A stretch of DNA of 6,041 bases, taken from Solirubrobacterales bacterium. Lineage in GTDB: Bacteria; Actinomycetota; Thermoleophilia; Solirubrobacterales; Solirubrobacteraceae. Under the pieces are notes generated by a model. The model was not told where the DNA came from. It was given only the letters and a program-made list of their open reading frames with translations, and did no database searches. A program made the translations under genes and the position numbers. Location: NCBI GenBank assembly GCA_003244035.1, contig QHBV01000301.1:1-6041 (forward strand). The letters are read 5' to 3'. Position 1 is the stretch's first letter. Each line of letters opens with the position of its first letter. Below are positions 1-5,820 of this stretch, piece after piece.

Positions 1-345
1 TCCCAGGCGTTCGCCGGCCTGGTGATCGTCGCGATCGCCGGCAACGCCGTGGAGAACGCCGCCGGCCTTGTGCTCGCCTACAAGGGCCGCTCGGACCTGG
101 CGATCTCCGTCGTCAAGAACTCGGTCGCGCAGATCGCCGCGTTCCTGTATCCGCTGCTCGTGCTCGTCTCGCTGCTGACCGCGACGACGCTGACGTTCGC
201 GCTGGCGCCCGTGTACATCGGGGCGCTGTTCGGGACCGCGCTGATTGTGTGGCAGGTCACCGGCGATGGAGAGGCGACCGTGTTCGAAGGGGTGGCGCTG
301 GTCGCGACGTTCGTGATTCTGGCGACGGTGGCGGCGTTCGAGTAA
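1..345 (+). CDS. Ca2+/H+ antiporter (CAX family), C-terminal part, 5' end outside window
   Basis: This is the last 114 residues of an integral membrane cation exchanger; the beginning lies before the window, and the open frame runs from base 1 to a TAA stop. CAX proteins expel Ca2+ in exchange for protons across the cytoplasmic membrane. The visible part fits the second alpha-repeat of that family: a GNAVEN segment at partial residues 14-19 (usual form GNxxEH, with the key Glu kept as E18), followed by a YKGRSDLAISV stretch, an SVAQIA stretch matching the usual SSxQIA, a long hydrophobic helix (PLLVLVSLL), and the typical end in which DGEA leads into a last membrane helix (VALVATFVILATVAAF). 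The His that normally follows the conserved Glu is Asn here. A valine GTG codon at 22 lies inside the helix and is not the start. Family assignment is quite sure; the actual ion is inferred. Confidence 0.85.
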   Translation, partial: SQAFAGLVIVAIAGNAVENAAGLVLAYKGRSDLAISVVKNSVAQIAAFLYPLLVLVSLLTATTLTFALAPVYIGALFGTALIVWQVTGDGEATVFEGVALVATFVILATVAAFE

Positions 346-464
346 GGCTGCGCGGATCCGCCGGTCGAGCGCCACGCGGGGCGATGAGACGCTCCCCAGC
401 GCGCGGGCCGGAAAGTCGAAGTGGCCGGGTCCGGAGTACGGGAACGGTATGAGCACGTCATCCT

Positions 465-1913
465 GTGGACATGCAGCGCCGGCGATGGCGGCTGGCACGT
501 CAGAACGAGCATGGTGAGCCCGTGCGAGACGGCGCGGCCATCGGGTCCAGCGGAGCAGATCCCGTCCGCCCACGGCAGCTCGGGTGCGGACGCTGCGCTC
601 GCAGGCTGCTCAGGCGCGTCAGCACGGCCGCGTGGGTGGTTCTGGCACTGGCGCTGGCGCTGCGCCTGACGACGGTCGCCCTCACGTTCGAGACACCCGC
701 TCAATTCGATCCAGGGGATTTGAGCCGCACCGCACAATCGATCGCGCAGGGCCACGGCTATCCACCGACCAACCGTGCTCCCGGAGGCGGGGCGAGCGCC
801 TTCCGGCCTCCCGGCTACCCGGTGTTCCTCGCTGCCGTCTACGCGATCGCCGGCCGTGCGGCGCCATCCCTCGGTCGTCTGGCGGGCGCATTCCTCGGGA
901 CGCTCTCCGTCGCGCTCATCGGGCTGATCGCCCTGCGGCTGTGGGGCAAACGGGTCGGGTTGCTGGCTCTGGCGATCGGCGCCGTCGCCCCGCCGCTGGT
1001 GATCTTGAGCACCGCGCTGATCTCCGAGGCACTGTTCGTTCCGGTCCTGTTAGCGGCCGTGGCGACCGCGCTCGAAGCCCGCCGCGCGAAGCGGCAGTAC
1101 CGATGGGCGATCGTGACCGGCGTGCTGGTGGGTATCGCGTCGCTGACCCGTACGAACGGATTGCTCTTGCTGCTTCCGTTCGCGCTCGCGTTCGCGCCGG
1201 CGCGACGCCGACGGCGGCTGAGCGCGTGGATGCCCGCCGCCGCCGTGATCCTCGCTGCGTCTCTCACGATCGCTCCCTGGGCGTTGCGCAACTGGAGCGT
1301 CTTCCACGCGTTCATTCCCATCTCCGACGAGAGCGGCTACACGCTCGCGGGAACCTACAACCAGGTGTCACGCGGGGATCGACGATTTCCGGCGGTTTGG
1401 ATCGAGGCCGAGCACGGCGGGTCGCCCGAATATGCGCGCATCCTGCGCAAAGCGAGGATGGAGCGGTGGAACGAGGTCACCTACGGCAACCACCTTCAGG
1501 CGGCAGCGATCGCCGATATCAAGAGTGATCCTGCATACGTGCTCAAGGTTGGATACTGGAACACCATCCGCATGTTCAACATCGGCGAGGCTCGCTACGC
1601 GGTGAACAATCTGCACGACACCGGTATTCCGCCCGCACTCGCGCTGATCGAGATCGACAGCTCGCCGCTGCTCTTGATGCTGGCGATCGGAGGCCTCTTC
1701 GCTGGGCCAGCACGGCGAGCGCCGAAGTGGCTGTGGCTCATCCCGGCATGTCTGTTCACCACGGTGTTTGTCACCGGATTCATCCGCTTCCGTTCGCCGA
1801 TCGACCCGTTCCTCGTGATGCTCGTGGCACTGTTCGTCGCGGACCTGTGGGAGACGCTCCTGGTGAAGCTGGCCTTCGTCAACCCCCAGTCGGCCCAGCC
1901 GGGGCCCGGGTAG
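465..1913 (+). CDS. GT-C type membrane glycosyltransferase (ArnT/PMT, GT39-like)
   Basis: A 482-residue multi-pass membrane protein that probably moves a sugar from a polyprenyl-phosphate donor to a lipid, glycan or protein on the outer face of the membrane; donor and acceptor cannot be told. The first membrane helix is at residues 54-73. It is followed by an extracytoplasmic loop with an acidic pair (FDPGD, D82 and D85) as in GT-C enzymes, then FRPPGYPVFLA (113-123), TRTNGLLLLLP (228-238), APWALRNWSVF (270-280) and RFRSPIDPFLV (451-461), a pattern common in ArnT-like and PMT_2 proteins. About ten hydrophobic segments are visible. The start is uncertain: GTG 465, ATG 471 and GTG 522 are all possible, none has a good ribosome binding site, and the first 50 residues (Arg/Gly rich, one CGRC) look weakly coding. 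It stands alone between an exchanger and an efflux unit, so context gives no pathway. Confidence 0.8.
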   Translation: MDMQRRRWRLARQNEHGEPVRDGAAIGSSGADPVRPRQLGCGRCARRLLRRVSTAAWVVLALALALRLTTVALTFETPAQFDPGDLSRTAQSIAQGHGYPPTNRAPGGGASAFRPPGYPVFLAAVYAIAGRAAPSLGRLAGAFLGTLSVALIGLIALRLWGKRVGLLALAIGAVAPPLVILSTALISEALFVPVLLAAVATALEARRAKRQYRWAIVTGVLVGIASLTRTNGLLLLLPFALAFAPARRRRRLSAWMPAAAVILAASLTIAPWALRNWSVFHAFIPISDESGYTLAGTYNQVSRGDRRFPAVWIEAEHGGSPEYARILRKARMERWNEVTYGNHLQAAAIADIKSDPAYVLKVGYWNTIRMFNIGEARYAVNNLHDTGIPPALALIEIDSSPLLLMLAIGGLFAGPARRAPKWLWLIPACLFTTVFVTGFIRFRSPIDPFLVMLVALFVADLWETLLVKLAFVNPQSAQPGPG

Positions 1914-1973
1914 AGGCTCGCGCGCGTGTCGCCGGCGTTGAGGCTCGTGCCCGGGCGATCAGCCCATGCTATC

Positions 1974-1989
1974 CTTACCTTTACGTAAG
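1974..1989. promoter_or_regulatory. Inverted repeat CTTAC-N6-GTAAG, candidate operator of the pump/merR unit
   Basis: A perfect 5-bp inverted repeat with a 6-bp spacer lies about 35 bases before the efflux pump start, in the only AT-rich stretch of this gap. Its right part also contains the 8-bp palindrome TTACGTAA (1981-1988). MerR proteins bind dyads placed between the -35 and -10 elements, and a MerR gene closes this operon. A weak -10-like TCAAAT (1992-1997) follows the dyad and TATCCT (1970-1975) overlaps its left edge, but no convincing -35 is seen. Control by the downstream regulator is an inference. Confidence 0.4.
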
Positions 1990-2006
1990 AATCAAATTTC
2001 GCGGAT

Positions 2007-2013
2007 GGAGAGG
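2007..2013 (+). promoter_or_regulatory. Ribosome binding site supporting the TTG start of the efflux pump
   Basis: GGAGAGG sits 10 bases before TTG 2024. An ATG at 2014 touches this site directly and is out of frame with the pump; its reading frame ends at 2100 after 28 codons. In the pump frame a TGA at 2015-2017 closes the frame upstream, so TTG 2024 is the first usable start. The next ATG in frame, at 2147, would cut into the first membrane helix. Confidence 0.6.
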
Positions 2014-2023
2014 ATGAAACGAT

Positions 2024-3541
2024 TTGCCTGCAACGCTGCAAGCACCCCCACGCGAACGACCGCCACAGCGACTGCCGCGCCGGCTCGGGGTCGCGTCTGA
2101 CCACCACTCCTACAAGTGGTGGGCGCTCTCGTGCACCAGCCTCGGGATGCTGCTGGCGACGATCAACTCGGGCACGCTGATCATCGCGCTGCCCGACCTG
2201 GAGCGAAGCCTGCACACCAGCCTGCTCGAGCTGGTCTGGGTGATCCTCGTGTACATGATCGCCTCGACCGTGCTCGTGCTGACCGCCGGGCGCCTGTCCG
2301 ATCAGTTCGGGCGAAAGAAGGCATATATCGGCGGCTTTCTGGTGTTCGCCGTGGCATCGCTCGGTGCCGGGTTCGCGGCTAACGGCACGGAGCTGATCCT
2401 GTGGCGGATCCTGCAGGGGATCGGCGGCTCGTTCCTGTTCGCGAACGCTGCCGCGATCGTCACGGACGCATTTCCGCGAGAGAAGCTGGGCCTGGCGATG
2501 GGAACCAATACGATGGTGGCCGCGGTCGGGCTCGTGATCGGACCCGTGCTCGGCGGCGGGCTGGTCGCGATCGCTTGGCCGTGGGTGTTCTGGTTCAACG
2601 TCCCGTTCGCGCTCGCCGGGAGCGCATGGGCGGCGTTGATCCTGCGGGAGATCACCGGGCGCTCGGAGGACCGCAGCTTTGACCTCGCCGGCACGGTCAC
2701 CTTCCTGATCGGGCTCACCGGACTCGTGCTGGGGATATCCAAGGGCGGGATCTCCGGTTGGAGCTCGCCGCTGGTGATCGGAGGCCTGGTCGCGGCCGCC
2801 GTGCTACTGCCGGCGTTCGTCGTGATCGAGCGCCACCACCGGGCGCCGATGCTCGATTTGACGATCTTCACAGGGAGCCGGCTGTTCTCAGCGGCCGCCG
2901 GCGCCGCATTCATCAACGGCCTCGCGCGGTTCGCGCTGATGTTCGTGTTCGTCTTCTACTTCCAGGGCGTCCAGGGGAACTCACCGATCCTCGCGGGAGT
3001 CAAGCTCGCCCCGCTCGCGCTCGGAATGCTGATCTCCTCGCCGCTGGCCGGGATCTGGGCCGACCGGCGAGGATCGCGGACGCTGGCGGTGGTGGGGATG
3101 CTCGTGACCGCCTCCGGGCTGGCGTTGATGACGACCCTCGGGCGCGAAACCGGTTACCTGCCGAGCGGGGTCTACATGTTCATCGTCGGGATCGGCTCGG
3201 GCATGTTCAACTCGCCGAACACTGCCGCGATGATGGGGACCGTGGCGGCCCACCGCCGCGGGATCGCGGCCGGCGCGCGGGTGCTGGTGCAGAACACCGG
3301 CGCGGTCATCTCGATCGCGTTCGTGCTCGCGGTGGTGACCTCGTCGGTGCCCAAGTCAGTGCTGTTCAAGGTCTTCTCGGGGCTCGCGAACCACATCTCC
3401 AACGCCCAGCTGACTCCATTCATCGCCAACATGCACGCCGCGTTGTGGACGCTCGCAGCGGTGTCGGTACTCGGTGCGGCGGTCGCCGCCGCCCGGCCCA
3501 AGCACATCGCCGCGCCCGCCGCGGAGGCACAGGTTTCGTGA
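2024..3541 (+). CDS. MFS efflux transporter, DHA2 (EmrB/QacA) family, 14 TM
   Basis: A 505-residue proton-driven exporter in the cytoplasmic membrane. A basic, proline-rich leader of about 30 residues precedes the first helix. Family marks seen: ALPDLE (55-60), motif A GRLSDQFGRKK (89-99) between helices 2 and 3, WRILQGIGGS (127-136) with the motif B Arg at 128, the antiporter motif C region GLVIGPVLGGG (169-179), and WVFWFNVPFA (187-196), which is typical of the 14-helix DHA2 group. Length and about fourteen hydrophobic segments fit DHA2. The substrate cannot be read; drugs, dyes or an own metabolite are all possible. The start is TTG 2024, chosen because of the GGAGAGG site and the lack of other starts. 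The end overlaps the MerR gene by 4 bases, which points to joint transcription and translational coupling, with the regulator likely controlling the pump. Confidence 0.9.
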   Translation: MPATLQAPPRERPPQRLPRRLGVASDHHSYKWWALSCTSLGMLLATINSGTLIIALPDLERSLHTSLLELVWVILVYMIASTVLVLTAGRLSDQFGRKKAYIGGFLVFAVASLGAGFAANGTELILWRILQGIGGSFLFANAAAIVTDAFPREKLGLAMGTNTMVAAVGLVIGPVLGGGLVAIAWPWVFWFNVPFALAGSAWAALILREITGRSEDRSFDLAGTVTFLIGLTGLVLGISKGGISGWSSPLVIGGLVAAAVLLPAFVVIERHHRAPMLDLTIFTGSRLFSAAAGAAFINGLARFALMFVFVFYFQGVQGNSPILAGVKLAPLALGMLISSPLAGIWADRRGSRTLAVVGMLVTASGLALMTTLGRETGYLPSGVYMFIVGIGSGMFNSPNTAAMMGTVAAHRRGIAAGARVLVQNTGAVISIAFVLAVVTSSVPKSVLFKVFSGLANHISNAQLTPFIANMHAALWTLAAVSVLGAAVAAARPKHIAAPAAEAQVS

Positions 3542-3981
3542 GCACGACTGCGGAGCACTCGCTGCGAATTGGCGAGGTCGCCGAGCTGACCGGGACGACG
3601 CCGCGTACGATCCGGTACTACGAGGAGATCGGGCTGCTCGGAGGTGCCGAGGATCGTGCCCAGGGAAAGCATCGCTGCTACACGGGCGCCGACATCGAGC
3701 GGATCAAGGAGATCGTGCGCCTCCGTGACCTGCTTGGGCTCTCGCTCGAGCAACTCTCGAAGCTGTTGGATGCCGAGAGCGCTCGCGCCGAGCTGCGCCG
3801 CGAGTACCACCAGGCCGACGATCCCGCTACTCGCCGGCGGATCCTCGAGCAGTCGCTCGGCCACATCGCCACCCAGCTGGAGCTGGTCCGGTGTCGCCGG
3901 CGGGAGCTCGAGCAACTCGAGGCAGAGCTGGTCGCCAAGCGGGAGCGGGTGCACGAACTGGTCCAGGCGCTCGATCGGTGA
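3538..3981 (+). CDS. MerR-family transcriptional regulator
   Basis: A 147-residue DNA-binding regulator. The winged helix-turn-helix is at residues 8-50: RIGEVAELTGTTPRTIRYYE is the classic MerR recognition segment, followed by IGLL and the wing KHRCYTGAD. The second half of the DNA-binding domain (IKEIVRLRDLLGLSLEQLSKLL) covers 56-77. Residues 100-145 are charged and heptad-like (LEQLEAELVAKRERVHELV) and should form the dimer coiled coil. No large ligand domain and no C-terminal Cys cluster are present, so a metal or redox sensor of the MerR, CueR or SoxR kind is unlikely; only C47 and C119 occur. GTG 3538 is chosen because the protein then begins just before the HTH, with GGAGG at 3523-3527 ten bases upstream; the frame itself stays open much farther back, inside the pump gene. 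It overlaps the pump stop (GTGA). Likely role: senses the pump substrate and acts on the pump promoter. The effector is unknown. Confidence 0.9.
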   Translation: MSTTAEHSLRIGEVAELTGTTPRTIRYYEEIGLLGGAEDRAQGKHRCYTGADIERIKEIVRLRDLLGLSLEQLSKLLDAESARAELRREYHQADDPATRRRILEQSLGHIATQLELVRCRRRELEQLEAELVAKRERVHELVQALDR

Positions 3982-4008
3982 GGGAGTGCCACTCGACGCG
4001 ATCATCCC

Positions 4009-4031
4009 GGCCCGGGTCACCGGGACCCTTT
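4009..4031 (+). terminator. Possible weak terminator after merR
   Basis: GGCCCGG (4009-4015) can pair with CCGGG and CC (4020-4027, one bulged A at 4025) around a GTCA loop, giving a GC-rich stem of 7 bp, followed by C and only three T. It starts 27 bases after the merR stop, the right place for an operon end. The short T run makes intrinsic termination doubtful. Confidence 0.3.
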
Positions 4032-4143
4032 CCGGCGCTGAAGTCGAAGCGTCGCAGCGTTCCCAGGCGCAGCGATTTGGCGTCGCGCGTCGCGCGGCGC
4101 CACGTACTGTTACAAGGTCAGCACAAACTGTTGGCCGGTGCGC

Positions 4144-4149
4144 TATCAT
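4144..4149 (+). promoter_or_regulatory. Candidate -10 element (TATCAT) for the atp operon
   Basis: TATCAT matches five of six bases of the vegetative -10 consensus and lies in a locally AT-richer patch of a GC-rich gap, about 180 bases before the first atp-operon gene. No good -35 is found 16-19 bases upstream. A pair of ACTGTT direct repeats with a 21-base period (4106-4111, 4127-4132), about two helical turns, lies just upstream and could be a regulator site. The promoter call is tentative. Confidence 0.3.
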
Positions 4150-4209
4150 TCTCCGGCTCGGAGTCCCGGTGCGCCGGCGCGAGCACGGGGTCTCTAGTCT
4201 CTAATGGAT

Positions 4210-4274
4210 TGGGCCGAGACGCCATGGGCTGGGCCCATCCTTGGCGGCGCGAGGCTAGGATTACGCCGCGCCGC
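4210..4274 (+). promoter_or_regulatory. Potentially structured leader upstream of the AtpI-like gene
   Basis: Two arms, TGGGCC (4210-4215) and ATGGGC (4224-4229), can each pair with the same 3' arm at 4232-4238, so the two pairings exclude each other. Directly after, GCGGCGCG (4244-4251) pairs perfectly with CGCGCCGC (4267-4274) around a 15-base loop. If the atp transcript starts near 4150 these stems lie in its leader, about 60-120 bases before the first start. No known riboswitch class is recognised, and GC-rich DNA gives such stems by chance fairly often. Confidence 0.25.
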
Positions 4275-4331
4275 TCCTCGCACCGCAAACGATCTCACGG
4301 ACTTGACCCGCCTTCCCCACCGCACCCACAA

Positions 4332-4892
4332 ATGCGAGCAGGTCTGCGGGTTCTCATCGACACGGCGCGATCCCCGGAGCCTCTCTTGGCGGTAGGCGCC
4401 GGCGCGAGCCTCCGACAGCGCTCGATGGTGGTTCTACGGTACGTCGATGTTGTGCTGGTGGCGATCGTCGCGGTCCCCGCGCTCGCGCTCGGGGCGCCGA
4501 TGCTCGGCTATGCCCTGGGCGGGGGGGCTTGGGTCTTGCAGCGCATCATCGCGATGGTCGACAGGTACTGGACGAGAAAAGTCGCTGAGCCGCGGACCGC
4601 GCTCGCGGTCAACCTGTTCGAGGCGTTCGGACGGATCTGGCTGCTGGCCGGCGCGATCGTGATCGCGGGAGTGGCAGGCCACCGCCAGGACGGGCTGACC
4701 GCCTCACTGGTGATCCTCGGCGCCTACTCGGCGGCCTTCGCGATCAGGGTGATGAGCGGACCGCCACAGACGACACCAGGCCCGGTGCCGCGGGCGACGC
4801 CGGGGACACGGGCGACATCTGGGACATCGGCGACGCCGGGGGCACCGGCGAGAACCAGGCCGGCACCGCCACCGGGAGGGCGCACGCGATGA
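4332..4892 (+). CDS. AtpI-like ATP synthase accessory membrane protein with repeat tail
   Basis: A 186-residue membrane protein directly before atpB, the usual place of atpI (ATP synthase subunit I), whose product assists assembly of the c-ring. Four hydrophobic segments at about 37-55, 56-77, 90-116 and 121-143, and a pattern of a basic loop followed by AVNLFEAFGRIWLLAG, fit AtpI topology; there is no single signature motif, so the name rests on context and helix layout. The last 40 residues are Pro/Ala/Thr/Gly rich and contain three copies of a six-residue unit AT(P/S)G(T/A)x at 155-172, longer than expected for AtpI. Start choice is open: ATG 4332 (used here) has no ribosome binding site; TTG 4386 follows a GGAG six bases upstream; ATG 4425 gives a 155-residue form beginning just before helix 1. 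The stop overlaps the atpB start (ATGA), so the two are translated together. Confidence 0.65.
   Translation: MRAGLRVLIDTARSPEPLLAVGAGASLRQRSMVVLRYVDVVLVAIVAVPALALGAPMLGYALGGGAWVLQRIIAMVDRYWTRKVAEPRTALAVNLFEAFGRIWLLAGAIVIAGVAGHRQDGLTASLVILGAYSAAFAIRVMSGPPQTTPGPVPRATPGTRATSGTSATPGAPARTRPAPPPGGRTR
4794..4847 (+). repeat. Three tandem 18-bp units in the AtpI-like C-terminal tail
   Basis: Units at 4794-4811, 4812-4829 and 4830-4847 each begin GCGAC and carry a central GGGG or TGGG. In frame they read ATPGTR, ATSGTS and ATPGAP. A partial fourth unit (GCGAGA) follows, and a looser PG-rich copy precedes. G runs at 4792-4794, 4802-4805, 4810-4812, 4821-4823 and 4838-4842 on the coding strand make the stretch G-rich as well. 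Confidence 0.8.
4874..4880 (+). promoter_or_regulatory. Ribosome binding site of atpB
   Basis: GGGAGGG lies 8 bases before ATG 4889, within the end of the preceding gene. It decides for ATG 4889 over the in-frame ATG at 4907, which is preceded only by a G run with no spacing. Confidence 0.7.
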
Positions 4893-5797
4893 CCCGGCTG
4901 CGGGGGATGAGCAAGCGGCGGAAGATCGCCTACGGAGTCGTGGTCTCGTACGTCCTGGGGCTGGCCGTCTTCGGGCTCCTGTTCGGCGTCAAGGGCCAAA
5001 AGAACGACATATACAAGCCGCAAGAGGCGTTCCACCTGCTGCCCTGGGTCCACCTGTTCGGGCCCGTGGACCTCAACAAGGGCGTCCTCTACCTGGCGAT
5101 CGCGGCAGTGCTCACAATCGGCATCATGGTGTGGGTCTCCAAGCGCATGCAGACGCGGCCGAACCGCGTGCAGACCGCGGTCGAGTGGCTCTACAGCCTG
5201 TCTCAATCCATGTCGCACGACAACATGGACAGGCGGATGGCCAACAAATGGTTTCCCGTCATCTGCACGCTGTTCGTCTTCATTCTCGTCTCGAACCTGA
5301 TCGGCTATATCCCGCTGCCGGTGAACTCCAGCGAGAGCTTCAAGCTCTTCGGCACGAAGATCCCGGCGTTCCAGATCTATGCCGCGACCACCAACGTCGG
5401 CTTCCCGCTGACGCTCTCCCTGCTCGTCTTCTTCGCGTACAACGTCGAGGGCGTCCGCGCCCACGGCCCGGGGGGGTACCTGAAGAGCCTGATCCCGCAG
5501 GGCGTGGGAGGGAAGATGCTGATCTTCATCTTCCCGCTGGAGATCCTGTCCAACTTCCTGCGGCTGATCTCACTGACCATCCGGCTGTGGGCCAACCTGC
5601 TCGCCGGTCATCTGCTGATCGGGTTCATGGCCGGAGATCTCGCTGTGCTGCTCGGCCTGCAGATCCTGGGCTGGTTCACGCTGCCGTTCGGTGTCGCGAT
5701 CTTCATCTTCGAGGTCGGATTGATCGCCGGCCTGCAGGCCTTCATCTTCGCCATCCTCAGCGCCATCTACCTCGGTGGCGCCGTGTCCCGCCATTAG
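4889..5797 (+). CDS. atpB: F1Fo ATP synthase subunit a
   Basis: A 302-residue membrane subunit of the Fo motor that holds the two proton half-channels next to the c-ring. The family core is clear: a cytoplasmic N-terminal segment and helix 1 (13-34), an outer loop with WVHLFGPVDLNKGVLY (53-68), VSNLIGYIPLP (134-144), and the signature helix SLTIRLWANLLAGHLL (228-243) with the essential Arg at R232 (E. coli R210), N236 and H241. The last helix reads FEVGLIAGLQAFIFAILSAIYLGGA (274-298), with E275 and Q283. The E. coli pair E219/H245 appears here in swapped form as H241/E275, as in many other bacteria. ATG 4889 overlaps the upstream stop and has a strong ribosome binding site. atpE follows after 23 bases, as in standard atp operons. 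Size is slightly above the common 240-280 residues. Confidence 0.97.
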   Translation: MTRLRGMSKRRKIAYGVVVSYVLGLAVFGLLFGVKGQKNDIYKPQEAFHLLPWVHLFGPVDLNKGVLYLAIAAVLTIGIMVWVSKRMQTRPNRVQTAVEWLYSLSQSMSHDNMDRRMANKWFPVICTLFVFILVSNLIGYIPLPVNSSESFKLFGTKIPAFQIYAATTNVGFPLTLSLLVFFAYNVEGVRAHGPGGYLKSLIPQGVGGKMLIFIFPLEILSNFLRLISLTIRLWANLLAGHLLIGFMAGDLAVLLGLQILGWFTLPFGVAIFIFEVGLIAGLQAFIFAILSAIYLGGAVSRH

Positions 5798-5805
5798 CCC
5801 CCGAC

Positions 5806-5811
5806 AAGGAG
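5806..5811 (+). promoter_or_regulatory. Ribosome binding site of atpE
   Basis: AAGGAG is 9 bases before ATG 5821. It matters because it fixes the start of subunit c and so shows that its unusual N-terminal extension is translated; no other ATG, GTG or TTG in frame lies between this start and the conserved core. Confidence 0.75.
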
Positions 5812-5820
5812 CTTGCCGTC

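Larger units (their letters stand above)
3982..4331. other. Intergenic region between merR and the atp genes; no supported gene
   Basis: This 350-base stretch lacks a convincing reading frame. Frames that stay open across it translate into Arg/Ser/Pro-rich noise without recognisable domains. What can be seen: a terminator-like hairpin (4009-4031), two copies of ACTGTT 21 bases apart (4106-4111 and 4127-4132), a -10-like TATCAT (4144-4149), a short hairpin CTCCG-GCT-CGGAG (4151-4163), and further hairpins between 4210 and 4274. It probably holds the end of the pump operon and the promoter plus leader of the ATP synthase operon. No tRNA-like fold was noticed. Confidence 0.5.

Noticed and set aside
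352..395. Palindrome GCGGATCCGC and hairpin at 378-395 after the exchanger
   Set aside because: No T run follows and the stem is only 6 bp with one G-T pair, so I cannot support a terminator.
78..755. Long reverse-strand open frame of 225 residues
   Set aside because: It overlaps the exchanger and the glycosyltransferase, has Arg/Ser/Thr/Pro-rich composition, no domain pattern, and is a by-product of high GC in the + strand genes.
1913..1947. Direct repeat GAGGCTCG at 1913-1920 and 1940-1947
   Set aside because: Two short copies in GC-rich sequence with imperfect flanks; likely chance or a remnant of local duplication.
3172..4149. Reverse-strand open frame of 325 residues across pump end, merR and gap
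   Set aside because: It lies antisense to two clearly real genes and shows no recognisable motif or membrane pattern of its own.
3891..4331. Upstream extension of the AtpI-like frame
   Set aside because: The frame is open but the translation is Arg/Ser/Pro-rich and unlike a protein; it also overlaps the end of merR. The gene more likely starts at 4332 or later.
4204..4395. Small + strand frame of 63 residues before the AtpI-like gene
   Set aside because: No ribosome binding site, overlap with the better-supported gene, and no motif.
4724..5464. Reverse-strand open frame of 246 residues opposite atpB
   Set aside because: Its translation is Asp/Arg/Glu/Gln-rich noise antisense to a certain gene.
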